Origin: Vallitalea sp.
Lineage (GTDB): Bacteria > Bacillota > Clostridia > Lachnospirales > Vallitaleaceae
Assembly (NCBI GenBank): GCA_025210235.1
Contig: JAOASG010000034.1
Coordinates: 1-63,921, forward strand
DNA length: 63,921 bases
Direction: 5' to 3'
Shown here: positions 54,724 through 63,300 of the stretch, piece by piece
Layout of the letters: each line of letters starts with the position of its first letter
How positions within the stretch are numbered: position 1 is the stretch's first letter
Program-made: the position numbers and the translations under genes
The notes under the pieces: model-generated
Databases searched by the model: none
Told to the model about the DNA's origin: nothing
What the model saw: only the letters and a program-made list of their open reading frames with translations

Positions 54724-55828
54724 ATGCGATATCTTAATATTAACCGCTAACTTTGGAAGTGGGCATAAATCTGTTTCAAAAGCTATTGAAACTTATATTA
54801 AAGAAGTTAATAGTTCATGTAATATTAAAATTGTTGATATGTATAAAATAATTAGACCTAAGTTATATAAAATTATTTATAGATTGTTTAATGTTTTAAT
54901 CAAATATTTTACTCCTATATATAACTTTGATTATTATAAAAAGAATAGAAATAGTAAATTTGGTGAGTTGCATTCTTGTTATAAATCTAGTTCAAAACGA
55001 TTAGCTAGATTTATTGATGAAGTGCAACCTTCAATTATTATATCTACTTTTCCCACATGTTCAGCATATGTATCTAAATATAAAATTGATAACAATAATA
55101 ACATTCCATTAATAACATGTATTACAGACATAGTTCATGGTAGTGAATGGGTTCATAATGGTAATGATATGTACTTAGTTGCTAATAATAGTGTAAAAAA
55201 TAGCTTGGTTAAAAAAGGGATAAAAGAAGAATGTATTAAAGATTTAGGAATTCCTATTAGAAAAGATTTTATAACAATAAAAAATAGAAATAAATTAAGA
55301 AATGAATATCACCTAGAAGAAAAAGATTTTGTGATTTTGATGATGGGTGGAGGGTTAGGATTAATACCGAAGGAAGTAGCTTTCTATAAATGGATAGAAT
55401 CTAATAAAAATATTAAGCTTTTTATAATTACTGGAAATAATAATAAGTTATATAATGACATTAATAAGTATAATAAATTTAGTAATATAAATATTTTAAA
55501 GTTTACTGACAAAGTAGCAGATATGATGACTTTGTCAGATTTGCTTATATCTAAGCCAGGTGGGATCACTTTGTTTGAAGCTATAAGTTGTGATTTGCCT
55601 TTTATAATATATAAGCCAATTCTAGGACAAGAACTTGAAAATTGTAATTATATTAAAGCAAATAAGTTAGGTCTTGTAGCATCTAATGAACAAGAATTGA
55701 TAGATAAAATAAAATTAATTATGTGTAACCAGAATGTAAGAAATATAATAATTAAAAATCTATCAAATGAGAAAAAAAATATTGATATGAGTAGTATAGG
55801 GAAAAATATATGCAAATATCTTAATTAA
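54713..55828 (+). CDS. MGDG-synthase-like glycosyltransferase (GT28), second copy
   Basis: Glycosyltransferase of 371 residues, homologous to the preceding protein but clearly diverged. The acceptor motif is LILTANFGSGHKSVSKAIET (about 7-26), and the donor site is SKPGGITLFEAISCDLPFII then GQELENCNYI (about 279-310). Two enzymes in tandem could add the first and second sugar of a diglycosyl-diacylglycerol. The overlap with the first gene points to stoichiometric production. The ends of the two proteins differ enough that a recent duplication is unlikely. Confidence 0.88.
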   Translation: MQTKCDILILTANFGSGHKSVSKAIETYIKEVNSSCNIKIVDMYKIIRPKLYKIIYRLFNVLIKYFTPIYNFDYYKKNRNSKFGELHSCYKSSSKRLARFIDEVQPSIIISTFPTCSAYVSKYKIDNNNNIPLITCITDIVHGSEWVHNGNDMYLVANNSVKNSLVKKGIKEECIKDLGIPIRKDFITIKNRNKLRNEYHLEEKDFVILMMGGGLGLIPKEVAFYKWIESNKNIKLFIITGNNNKLYNDINKYNKFSNINILKFTDKVADMMTLSDLLISKPGGITLFEAISCDLPFIIYKPILGQELENCNYIKANKLGLVASNEQELIDKIKLIMCNQNVRNIIIKNLSNEKKNIDMSSIGKNICKYLN

Positions 55829-55844
55829 GAAAAATATTACTAAG

Positions 55845-55879
55845 AAGTAATAATTTTAAAATAAAATTTGCAATTACTT
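55845..55879. repeat. Short copy of the palindromic repeat
   Basis: AAGTAAT at the left and AATTTGCAATTACTT at the right resemble the two ends of the reference repeat with a shortened interior. It lies between the second glycosyltransferase gene and the deacetylase gene. Confidence 0.55.
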
Positions 55880-55909
55880 AATTAAGTATATAAGGTAAGG
55901 TGGATAGTT

Positions 55910-56608
55910 ATGATAGTAATGTATGTTTTATTGATAATAGTATTGATTTTCGTCTTTTATATGGTATTACCTAATTATATAGCAAGAAATAGATCAAAAG
56001 ATGTGGTTAAAACTATTCCATTTAATAAAGAAAAAAAATGTATTGCATTAACTTTTGATGACGGACCAGATCCGTTGTATACAAATAGATTACTAGATAT
56101 TTTAAAGAGAAATAATGTAAAAGCTACATTTTTTTTGGTAGCACATAAGGCAGAACAAAATATAGATATTGTAAACAAAATGAAACATGAAGGACATGGA
56201 ATAGGTATGCATACATTATATCATAAATCAGCTTGGTTAAGCTTTCCATGGGAAACTATTAATGAATTTAGAAAAGGTCTTGGTATATTTAAAAGACTAG
56301 GAATTAATATCACATATTATAGACCTCCTTGGGGTACTTTTAATGCATTAACATTAAAAAGCGCATTAAAAAATAAATTGAAAATAATTCTATGGACTGT
56401 AGAAGCTTATGATTGGAGGAAGAATAACTCGGCATCAAATATAGAGAAAATATTGTTAGATAGAACTAAAGATAAAGATATAATTGTATTACATGATAGT
56501 GGGGGAGCAAAAGGAGCACCTAATAATACACTAGATGCTTTAGAATCAACAATACCCAAATTGTTAAAATCAGGATATAATTTTATTACTATAGATGAAA
56601 TTATTTAA
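55910..56608 (+). CDS. Polysaccharide deacetylase (NodB domain)
   Basis: Protein of 232 residues anchored by one N-terminal helix (about 3-22), with the catalytic domain outside the cell. NodB motifs are present: TFDDGPDP with Asp50 and Asp51 (general base and metal ligand), GMHTLYHKSAW with metal ligands His101 and His105, RPPWGTFN (motif 3) and IVLHDSGG (motif 5). It removes N-acetyl groups from a cell-wall or exopolysaccharide. A YkoP-like gene follows 38 bases later, a pairing also seen as fusions in other Firmicutes. The target polymer is not determined. Confidence 0.93.
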   Translation: MIVMYVLLIIVLIFVFYMVLPNYIARNRSKDVVKTIPFNKEKKCIALTFDDGPDPLYTNRLLDILKRNNVKATFFLVAHKAEQNIDIVNKMKHEGHGIGMHTLYHKSAWLSFPWETINEFRKGLGIFKRLGINITYYRPPWGTFNALTLKSALKNKLKIILWTVEAYDWRKNNSASNIEKILLDRTKDKDIIVLHDSGGAKGAPNNTLDALESTIPKLLKSGYNFITIDEII

Positions 56609-56646
56609 ATATCATTTGGATATAATAAAATATATAGGAGATAGTT

Positions 56647-57165
56647 ATGAAAAAATTATTAAAAAAATTCTTTAGTTATATGGAAAAATCTTATGTAAAA
56701 AAACATAATCTAATTTTAGTACCGGGAACAGAATATGGATATGTATACATTGATATACACAATTATAAAGGCGAAGATGTTACGTTATCTGATGGAACTA
56801 TTGTTACAAAAGGAGATACTGTAGCAGAGATACATATAAATAATAGCAGAATAGAAGAAGTATCTATAAAAAAAGTTATAAAAGTATTTACTTCAGAGAT
56901 GCATGCTATGGCAAGAACACTTAAAAATAATGATGAGTATAAAGATATTAAAGCAGTATATGGGAGGACTGTTTTATATCCTTTAACTAAAAGATTAGGG
57001 TTCGATACATTTGAAGTAAAAACAAAGCGTACATTTATTAAAATTTGGGATAATTTAATAAGAGTAGCATTTTCTTCTTCAAAAAATGATAAAAAGATGT
57101 TTAGAGAGCCAAAAGAAGTTTGGATATCTAGCACTACAATTATGAAAACACTAGGAGATAAATAA
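56647..57165 (+). CDS. YkoP-like protein
   Basis: Cytoplasmic protein of 172 residues without signal or membrane helix. The text YGYVYIDIHNYKGEDVTLSD and TVAEIHINNSRIEEV followed by ALARTL-like MHAMARTLKNNDEYKDIKAV fits the YkoP domain as I recall it from Bacillus and from deacetylase-YkoP fusions. Its function is unknown. It lies three bases upstream of the UPF0104 gene and after the deacetylase gene, so a shared role in envelope polymer or lipid synthesis is likely. Confidence 0.65.
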   Translation: MKKLLKKFFSYMEKSYVKKHNLILVPGTEYGYVYIDIHNYKGEDVTLSDGTIVTKGDTVAEIHINNSRIEEVSIKKVIKVFTSEMHAMARTLKNNDEYKDIKAVYGRTVLYPLTKRLGFDTFEVKTKRTFIKIWDNLIRVAFSSSKNDKKMFREPKEVWISSTTIMKTLGDK

Positions 57166-57168
57166 ACT

Positions 57169-58200
57169 ATGAAGAAAAAAATAATAGGAATGATTATAGT
57201 AGTGGTTTTTTCTATAGTCACGCTCTATTTACTTTTAAACAGTAAAGAAATAGCAGAATTCCCTGAACTAATTAAAAGATTAGATATTAAATTTCTAATT
57301 ATAGCAGTACTAATGATGATAATTTATTTAATAATTAATTCAACAATTATTTATGTAATAGGTAAAGAAATTAATGATAGTATAACATTTAAAAGATCAG
57401 CATATTTATCTTTTGTAGGACAATATTATAGTCTTATTACACCATTTGCTGCGGGCGGACAACCTGCTCAAATATTTGCAATGAAAAATAAATATAAAAT
57501 ACCATATTCTGTTGGCACAACTATTACAGTGAAGAAATTCTTAATATTTCAAGTAGTTGTATCTCTTTATGCAATACTAATGTTTTTTACAAAACTTCAT
57601 TTTGTTATTAATAATTATTCCAAACTTATAGTTTTTATTGTATTAGGTCTTATAGTCAATCTTTTTGGTGGATTATTAATTATTCTATTATCCTATTCAA
57701 AAATGATAGTAGTAAAGATTTTAGATTTTGTGATACTAATTGCTAAGAAACTCCATTTATCAAAATATATTAAAAGAGAAAAAATAATGACTCATATCGA
57801 TGATTATGTAAAAAACATTGATGAAATCAAAAATAATAAAAAAACTATGGTAACACTAATAGTAATGACATTTATTCAGTTAACTGTTTATTTCTCAATA
57901 ACTTATTTTATCTATTTATCATTGGGACAAGATGGTGCACATTATATTGATATACTAGCTATACAAACTATTGTATATGTAGTAGTAAGCTTTATACCTA
58001 CGCCAGGAGGGGCAGGAGCCTCAGAAGGAAGTTTTTATCTGTTATTTAAAGTGTTTTTTTCAAGAGATATACTACTATATGCTATGGCCTTGTGGAGAAT
58101 TATAGTTTATTATGGAAATATGATATTAAGTGGATTGATTCTACTAGGAGTAAGGATAGTTACATATTTTAAAAAGAAGAATTATATAGAAGGTCACTAA
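57169..58200 (+). CDS. UPF0104/lysylphosphatidylglycerol-synthase-type membrane protein (putative lipid flippase)
   Basis: Integral membrane protein of 343 residues with about eight helices. It has the family marks FVGQYYSLITPFAAGGQPAQ (about 83-102) and VSFIPTPGGAGASEGSFYLL (about 275-294), as in the membrane half of MprF and in AglD2/YbhN-like proteins. It lacks the soluble aminoacyl-transferase domain of MprF, so it cannot make lysyl-lipids. Such stand-alone proteins are candidate lipid flippases. Its place after two glycolipid synthases suggests export of the glycolipid anchor, which is inference only. Confidence 0.85.
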   Translation: MKKKIIGMIIVVVFSIVTLYLLLNSKEIAEFPELIKRLDIKFLIIAVLMMIIYLIINSTIIYVIGKEINDSITFKRSAYLSFVGQYYSLITPFAAGGQPAQIFAMKNKYKIPYSVGTTITVKKFLIFQVVVSLYAILMFFTKLHFVINNYSKLIVFIVLGLIVNLFGGLLIILLSYSKMIVVKILDFVILIAKKLHLSKYIKREKIMTHIDDYVKNIDEIKNNKKTMVTLIVMTFIQLTVYFSITYFIYLSLGQDGAHYIDILAIQTIVYVVVSFIPTPGGAGASEGSFYLLFKVFFSRDILLYAMALWRIIVYYGNMILSGLILLGVRIVTYFKKKNYIEGH

Positions 58201-58209
58201 ATACTTTTG

Positions 58210-58232
58210 AAGTAAGTAATAGCAATTACTTA
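58210..58232. repeat. Miniature palindromic repeat upstream of the patatin gene
   Basis: AAGTAAGTAATAGCAATTACTT is a near-palindrome that keeps the repeat ends (AAGTAA and GCAATTACTT) without interior. Confidence 0.55.
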
Positions 58233-58255
58233 AGTGACATTACAGAGGTGATAAA

Positions 58256-59443
58256 TTGAATTCAGCATTAAACGTTAATAAACAATATGGAGTTGTTCTT
58301 GAAGGTGGAGGAGCAAAAGGAGCATATCAAATAGGTGTATTACAAGCATTAAAAGATACTAATATTAATATCAAAGCAATAGTAGGAACGTCTGTTGGAG
58401 CTCTTAATGGTGCCTTAATGGTACAAAATGATTTAGAAGAAGCTACTAGGATATGGAAAAATATTAAGTATTCTCATGTTGTTGATGTTGAAGATAAGAT
58501 ATTAGAAAAAATAAGTAAATTTGATTTTAAAGATTTAGATTTCAAAAGGATTTTTAATAAATTTATGCAATTTATAAAAGATAGAGGTGTTGATATAACA
58601 CCTTTAAAAAATTTAATTGCAGAAACAATTGATGAAGAAAAAATAAGGAATTCAAAAACAAAATTTGGTTTAGTTACAGTATCTTTATCTGATAGAAAAC
58701 CTCTAGAGTTATATATTGAAGATATAGAAGATGGAAAACTTCATGATTTTCTGTTAGCCAGTTCTTATTTACCAGTCTTTAAAAATGAAAAATTACATGG
58801 AAAGACATATTTAGATGGAGGGTTTTATAATAATTCTCCTATTAGTATGTTAATAGATAAAGGATATAAAGATATAATTGTTATTAAAATTAATGGAATA
58901 GGTTTTGACAAAAAAGCTGATTTAGAAGGTATTAATGTATTTGAAATATCTCCGTCAGAAAATCTAGGGGGTATATTAGAGTTTGATACTGAGAAAACCA
59001 ATTATAATATTAATTTAGGTTACTTTGATACCATACGAAGATTAAAAGAATTGAAAGGAAAGTATTATTATATATCCATAAATAATAATGAAGAATATTT
59101 TATGTATAAAATACTTAATATGAATTACAATAATAAAATGAAGTATTATAACTTCTTTAATTTGAAAAATAAGTCAATAAATAGAGCTATGTTTGAAGAT
59201 GTAATTCCTAGGTTATCAAGGAAACTAGGCATGAAAGATAACTGGAACTATACAGATTTTATTATAGAGGTAATAGAATATTTTGCAAAGAAATTACAAA
59301 TTCCAAAATTTAAAATATATTCATATGATGAGTTTATTATAATACTTAGAAATAAAATACGTAAAGCAAAATTAGATTTAAAAGAAGATAAGATATTTTT
59401 AAATCTTTTAGAAGACTTAGTGTTTACAACGAATTTGATATAA
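58256..59443 (+). CDS. Patatin-like phospholipase
   Basis: Cytoplasmic protein of 395 residues. TTG is the start, six bases after AGAGGTG. The oxyanion loop GVVLEGGGAKGAYQIG (about 12-27), nucleophile Ser46 in GTSVG and Asp187 in LDGGFYNN complete the Ser-Asp dyad of patatin hydrolases. The C-terminal 200 residues are not a known domain, and the protein is longer than minimal RssA-type patatins. It probably hydrolyses acyl esters of membrane lipids. Location after glycolipid genes hints at lipid turnover; the substrate is unknown. Confidence 0.91.
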   Translation: MNSALNVNKQYGVVLEGGGAKGAYQIGVLQALKDTNINIKAIVGTSVGALNGALMVQNDLEEATRIWKNIKYSHVVDVEDKILEKISKFDFKDLDFKRIFNKFMQFIKDRGVDITPLKNLIAETIDEEKIRNSKTKFGLVTVSLSDRKPLELYIEDIEDGKLHDFLLASSYLPVFKNEKLHGKTYLDGGFYNNSPISMLIDKGYKDIIVIKINGIGFDKKADLEGINVFEISPSENLGGILEFDTEKTNYNINLGYFDTIRRLKELKGKYYYISINNNEEYFMYKILNMNYNNKMKYYNFFNLKNKSINRAMFEDVIPRLSRKLGMKDNWNYTDFIIEVIEYFAKKLQIPKFKIYSYDEFIIILRNKIRKAKLDLKEDKIFLNLLEDLVFTTNLI

Positions 59444-59480
59444 ACTATTGGTTATAATAATAAATAACTTAACTATATGA

Positions 59481-59496
59481 AGTTTTGCAATTACGT
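59481..59496. repeat. Right-end fragment of the palindromic repeat upstream of ppk
   Basis: AGTTTTGCAATTACGT matches the right end of the reference repeat (AGTTTTGCAATTACTT) at 15 of 16 bases. No left end is visible. Confidence 0.6.
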
Positions 59497-59524
59497 TTTT
59501 GGTTAGTGAAAGGGATGGAAAATC

Positions 59525-61630
59525 ATGGTTGAAAACACATTTGAAAATCCAATCTACTTTGAAAATAGAGAATTAAGTTGGCTGGAATTTAACCAGAGAG
59601 TGTTGGACGAAGCCAAGAATTCTGAAAACCCTTTATTTGAAAGAATAAAATTCATGTCAATTGTAAGTTCTAATTTAGATGAATTTATAATGGTAAGGGT
59701 GGCATCTTTAAAAGAAAAAGTCAATATTGGATATGAAAAAACTGATATTTCTGGTTTAACTCCTAAACAACAATTGAAAAAAATATCAATAAGAGCTCAT
59801 CGTTTAGTAGATGAACAATATAGCCATTATAAAAGATCAATTCTTCCCATTCTGAAAACGAAAGGCATAAATCTTGTGCATATAAACGATTTAAACGATA
59901 AACAAAAAAATTATTTAGAAGAATATTTTAATGAAATTATATATCCCGTTCTGACCCCTTTAGCTGTAGATTCAAGTCGACCTTTCCCGTTGATACTAAA
60001 TAAGAGTTTAAACTTAGCAACATTAATTAAAAGAAATGGAGATGAAGAGTTTGTAACTGTTCAAGTTCCATCAGTTTTACCAAGATTTATAGAAATGCCT
60101 AATAATTCTAGTAAAGTAAAAGATTTTATATTATTAGAAGATGTTATGAAACTTTTTATACATCAATTATTTATAGGTTTTAAAGTTATATGTGCCTATT
60201 CATTTAGAATAACTAGAAATGCTGATTTATCTATAGATGAAGAAGATACAGATGATTTATTAATTGAAATTGAAAAATCTGTTAAAAAAAGAAAATGGGG
60301 AGAAGCCATTCGTCTTGAAGTAGCTTATGATATGGATGAGAGATTAGTAAGTTTTTTGAAGGACTCTTTAAGTATCCATAACAAAGACATATATTATATT
60401 AATGGACCACTCGATTTGACCTTTTTATTAAAAATATATGAACTTAAAGGTTATGACAATTTAAAATATGGCTTAAACATACCAAGTACACCAAAGGATT
60501 TATTAGGTGACGAAGAGATATTTGATAGTATGAAAAAAAGAGATATATTTCTTCATCATCCATATGAGTCATTTACTCCAATAGTATCGTTGGTTAAAAA
60601 GGCAGCCAAAGATGATAAAGTATTGGCGATTAAACAAACATTATATCGTGTAAGTGGACAATCGCCTATTATAAAGGCTCTAGCAGAAGCGGCAGAGTTA
60701 GGGAAACAAGTAACTGTACTAGTAGAGCTTAAGGCTAGATTTGATGAAGAAAATAATATTCAATGGGCTAGAAGGCTAGAAAAAGCAGGTTGCCATGTTA
60801 TTTATGGATTGGTGGGATTAAAAACACATTGTAAGATTACTCTTATTGTTAGAATGGAAGATGATGGGATCAAGAGATATATTCACTTAGGCACAGGAAA
60901 TTATAATGATATTACGGCTAAGTTTTATACTGATATGGGAATACTAACTAGTAATGAAAAAATAGGTGCAGATATTTCTGCTGTATTTAATACACTTTCT
61001 GGATATTCTGAACCACCTAAGCTTCATAAACTTACTATGGCACCTACTGGACTTAGAAAGAAATTTATGATGCTAATAGAGAGAGAACAAAATAATGCTG
61101 TTTTAGGAAAAAAAGCGAAAATGATTATTAAGGTAAATTCTATTTGTGATCCAGAAATAATGAAGGCGTTATATAAAGCGTCATCTGTAGGTGTTGAGAT
61201 AGAACTAATTGTAAGAGGGTTATGTGGAATTATTCCCAATATTGAAGGTGTTAGTGATAATATTTGCGTTAGAAGTATAGTAGGTAGATACCTAGAGCAT
61301 AGCAGAATTTTTTATTTTTATAATAATAAAAATGAAGAAATATATTTATCAAGTGCTGATTGGATGCCAAGAAATCTTAATAGACGGGTGGAATTATTAT
61401 TTCCAGTAGAAGATGAAAATATTAAAGATAGAATTGTTGATATACTAAAAATTATGATGAAAGATAATGTAAAAGCAAAAATAAAAAACAGAGAAGGACA
61501 TTATATTAAAATTAATAAAAAAGGCAAAAAAGTTCTTAATTCACAAGATTATTTCTTCAAACTAGCTCAGAATACGGTGAAAGAATATACTAATAAAAAA
61601 GAACATGATATATTTATTCCAATAAAATAA
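59525..61630 (+). CDS. ppk1: Polyphosphate kinase 1
   Basis: Enzyme of 701 residues that reversibly transfers the terminal phosphate of ATP to polyphosphate. The N-terminal domain begins YFENRELSWLEFNQRVLDEA, with SNLDEFIMVRVASL. The first phospholipase-D-like domain carries the autophosphorylated histidine, His435 in GLKTHCKI, and the second carries His592 in YLEHSRIFYF; both fall at the same numbers as in the E. coli enzyme. ARFDEENNIQWARRLEKAG (about 402) gives the conserved nucleotide-site region. Length is normal. No exopolyphosphatase gene lies beside it here. A strong hairpin follows. Confidence 0.96.
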   Translation: MVENTFENPIYFENRELSWLEFNQRVLDEAKNSENPLFERIKFMSIVSSNLDEFIMVRVASLKEKVNIGYEKTDISGLTPKQQLKKISIRAHRLVDEQYSHYKRSILPILKTKGINLVHINDLNDKQKNYLEEYFNEIIYPVLTPLAVDSSRPFPLILNKSLNLATLIKRNGDEEFVTVQVPSVLPRFIEMPNNSSKVKDFILLEDVMKLFIHQLFIGFKVICAYSFRITRNADLSIDEEDTDDLLIEIEKSVKKRKWGEAIRLEVAYDMDERLVSFLKDSLSIHNKDIYYINGPLDLTFLLKIYELKGYDNLKYGLNIPSTPKDLLGDEEIFDSMKKRDIFLHHPYESFTPIVSLVKKAAKDDKVLAIKQTLYRVSGQSPIIKALAEAAELGKQVTVLVELKARFDEENNIQWARRLEKAGCHVIYGLVGLKTHCKITLIVRMEDDGIKRYIHLGTGNYNDITAKFYTDMGILTSNEKIGADISAVFNTLSGYSEPPKLHKLTMAPTGLRKKFMMLIEREQNNAVLGKKAKMIIKVNSICDPEIMKALYKASSVGVEIELIVRGLCGIIPNIEGVSDNICVRSIVGRYLEHSRIFYFYNNKNEEIYLSSADWMPRNLNRRVELLFPVEDENIKDRIVDILKIMMKDNVKAKIKNREGHYIKINKKGKKVLNSQDYFFKLAQNTVKEYTNKKEHDIFIPIK

Positions 61631-61683
61631 CATAAATACTCATGTCTTTTAATTACTAACTAGAATAAAATTAATGAGGATAC

Positions 61684-61723
61684 AGGAGATGGGGTAGGGT
61701 ATTATTACCGTATACCATCTCCT
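61684..61723. terminator. Terminator between ppk1 and the convergent ABC exporter gene
   Basis: AGGAGATGG (61684-61692) pairs perfectly with CCATCTCCT (61715-61723). GGTA/TACC pairing inside lengthens the stem. The T-run is weak on both sides. Confidence 0.7.
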
Positions 61724-61731
61724 TATAAGAT

Positions 61732-63297
61732 TTATATTTCTGCTACCTCAAATATTTTTTTGCCAGATAGAAGTAGTAAAAATGATATAATAATATTGTA
61801 TAAAGCAAGTATTATATAGTAAGAATAAGATGCGTAAGATGCTCCTTTTAAAACTGTATATGTAATTAAAGAAGCGCCAATAAATCCTGGAGTTATAATA
61901 AGTATAATAATGATTAATTTCATGAAGAACTTAAATATTTTACCATGTGTAGATCCAAATATTCTTCTAGCTAATACATCTGTATATACAAATATTGCTC
62001 CATATGTGGTATATGTTATTGCACATAGAATAATAGTTATTATATCTGATTTAAAAAGAAAACCAGCTATTCCAAAAAGAATAATACCATCCACTAAATT
62101 TTTAAGATGATTTGCCAATGTTCCATAAAACACTTTTTCAATAGAATTAGCAGGAATAATATATATATAGTGAATTTGCATTTCTTCAATCCATTTACCT
62201 TGCATAGAAAAAATAAATAGCATGTATATACTAAAATAAAGAACGGTTGCTATACTTGAGTGAGGCATAAAGTATTTAGACATAATACCAAATGCTACAA
62301 TTCCTATAGATTCTTTTCCTATAAAAAACATACCATTTTTTCTATATTCAATAAGATGTTTATAAAATATTGATTTAGCTCCACCAGAACCAAAACCTTG
62401 ATTAATTTTTCTTATTTTATCAACTTTTATTTCTTTTACCTTATTTCCTGATTTTTTGGCAGCATACATTTTCTCTTTTCTTTCTGTAGCTCCAAGAACA
62501 TCTTCATAGTAATCGGTATTTGTTTTATATAATATTATTATAAGTATAATTATTGAAACTATAATAAACAGAGCGTTAAATATAAATATATTATCTATTT
62601 CTTTAGTAGCATATGATAAAACTACTTTAAACCAACCGACAAAAGGAATCATATTAAAAGTCTTACTTTCAAAAACATTTTCAGCAGTAGTTATTAGGTC
62701 TTTTGTTTTTAGTAAATTAATTATTATCCATACTATAATACATAAATAAAAAGCATTAAGTATTTTTTTTGCATTAGATCTATAACTATGTTTTTTAGAT
62801 GTAATAGAATATATTATTAGTGATAATAAAGATATACTAAAAAACAATGTAAATATTGATAAAAATATAATTAAAATACCAACAGAGGTAATTTGATAAT
62901 AATTCTTTAAATTAGGTATTTGAAAAGCAATAAAAAATATCATTACGAAGGTTGCAAACATTTGTTTAATAAATCCATATACTAATACCTTTTTTGGAGA
63001 TATTGGAGCAGTAAATAATAGATTTACATCAGATTGTCTAAAGAAACTACTTCCTTTTTCAATACCTTGATTAAGTTGTAAATATGTAACGGTTAAAACA
63101 AACATTGTTGATATAAGTGAAAAAGAGAATTTTGGTGATTTTGTAATATTTTGGTTAGGCATTATAAAACTCATTACCAAAAATCCTACAAAAGCTAGAA
63201 TTAGTATTATATACAAAATAAGATGTAATGGTTTTTTTGTAAGTTTTTTTATATGATTAATAATACTTCTTTTCATAATATAAAATAATGGTTTCAT
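61732..63297 (-). CDS. ABC exporter permease (putative ABC exporter family)
   Basis: Membrane protein of 521 residues with about twelve hydrophobic segments in two halves and a basic cytoplasmic loop in the middle (about 265-315, ATERKEKMYAAKKSGNKVKE). FFRQSDVNLLFTAPISPKKV (about 82-101) is a motif I associate with the ABC_export (PF16962) family of Firmicutes. It is encoded 3 bases after the ATPase gene and must form the transporter with it. The exported compound is unknown. Confidence 0.82.
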   Translation of the reverse strand: MKPLFYIMKRSIINHIKKLTKKPLHLILYIILILAFVGFLVMSFIMPNQNITKSPKFSFSLISTMFVLTVTYLQLNQGIEKGSSFFRQSDVNLLFTAPISPKKVLVYGFIKQMFATFVMIFFIAFQIPNLKNYYQITSVGILIIFLSIFTLFFSISLLSLIIYSITSKKHSYRSNAKKILNAFYLCIIVWIIINLLKTKDLITTAENVFESKTFNMIPFVGWFKVVLSYATKEIDNIFIFNALFIIVSIIILIIILYKTNTDYYEDVLGATERKEKMYAAKKSGNKVKEIKVDKIRKINQGFGSGGAKSIFYKHLIEYRKNGMFFIGKESIGIVAFGIMSKYFMPHSSIATVLYFSIYMLFIFSMQGKWIEEMQIHYIYIIPANSIEKVFYGTLANHLKNLVDGIILFGIAGFLFKSDIITIILCAITYTTYGAIFVYTDVLARRIFGSTHGKIFKFFMKLIIIILIITPGFIGASLITYTVLKGASYASYSYYIILALYNIIISFLLLLSGKKIFEVAEI

Positions 63298-63300
63298 AAC

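Noticed and set aside
56763..57221. Long open frame on the minus strand opposite the YkoP-like gene
   Set aside because: It overlaps a well-supported gene chain on the plus strand, has no ribosome site and no recognisable domain; it is a shadow frame.
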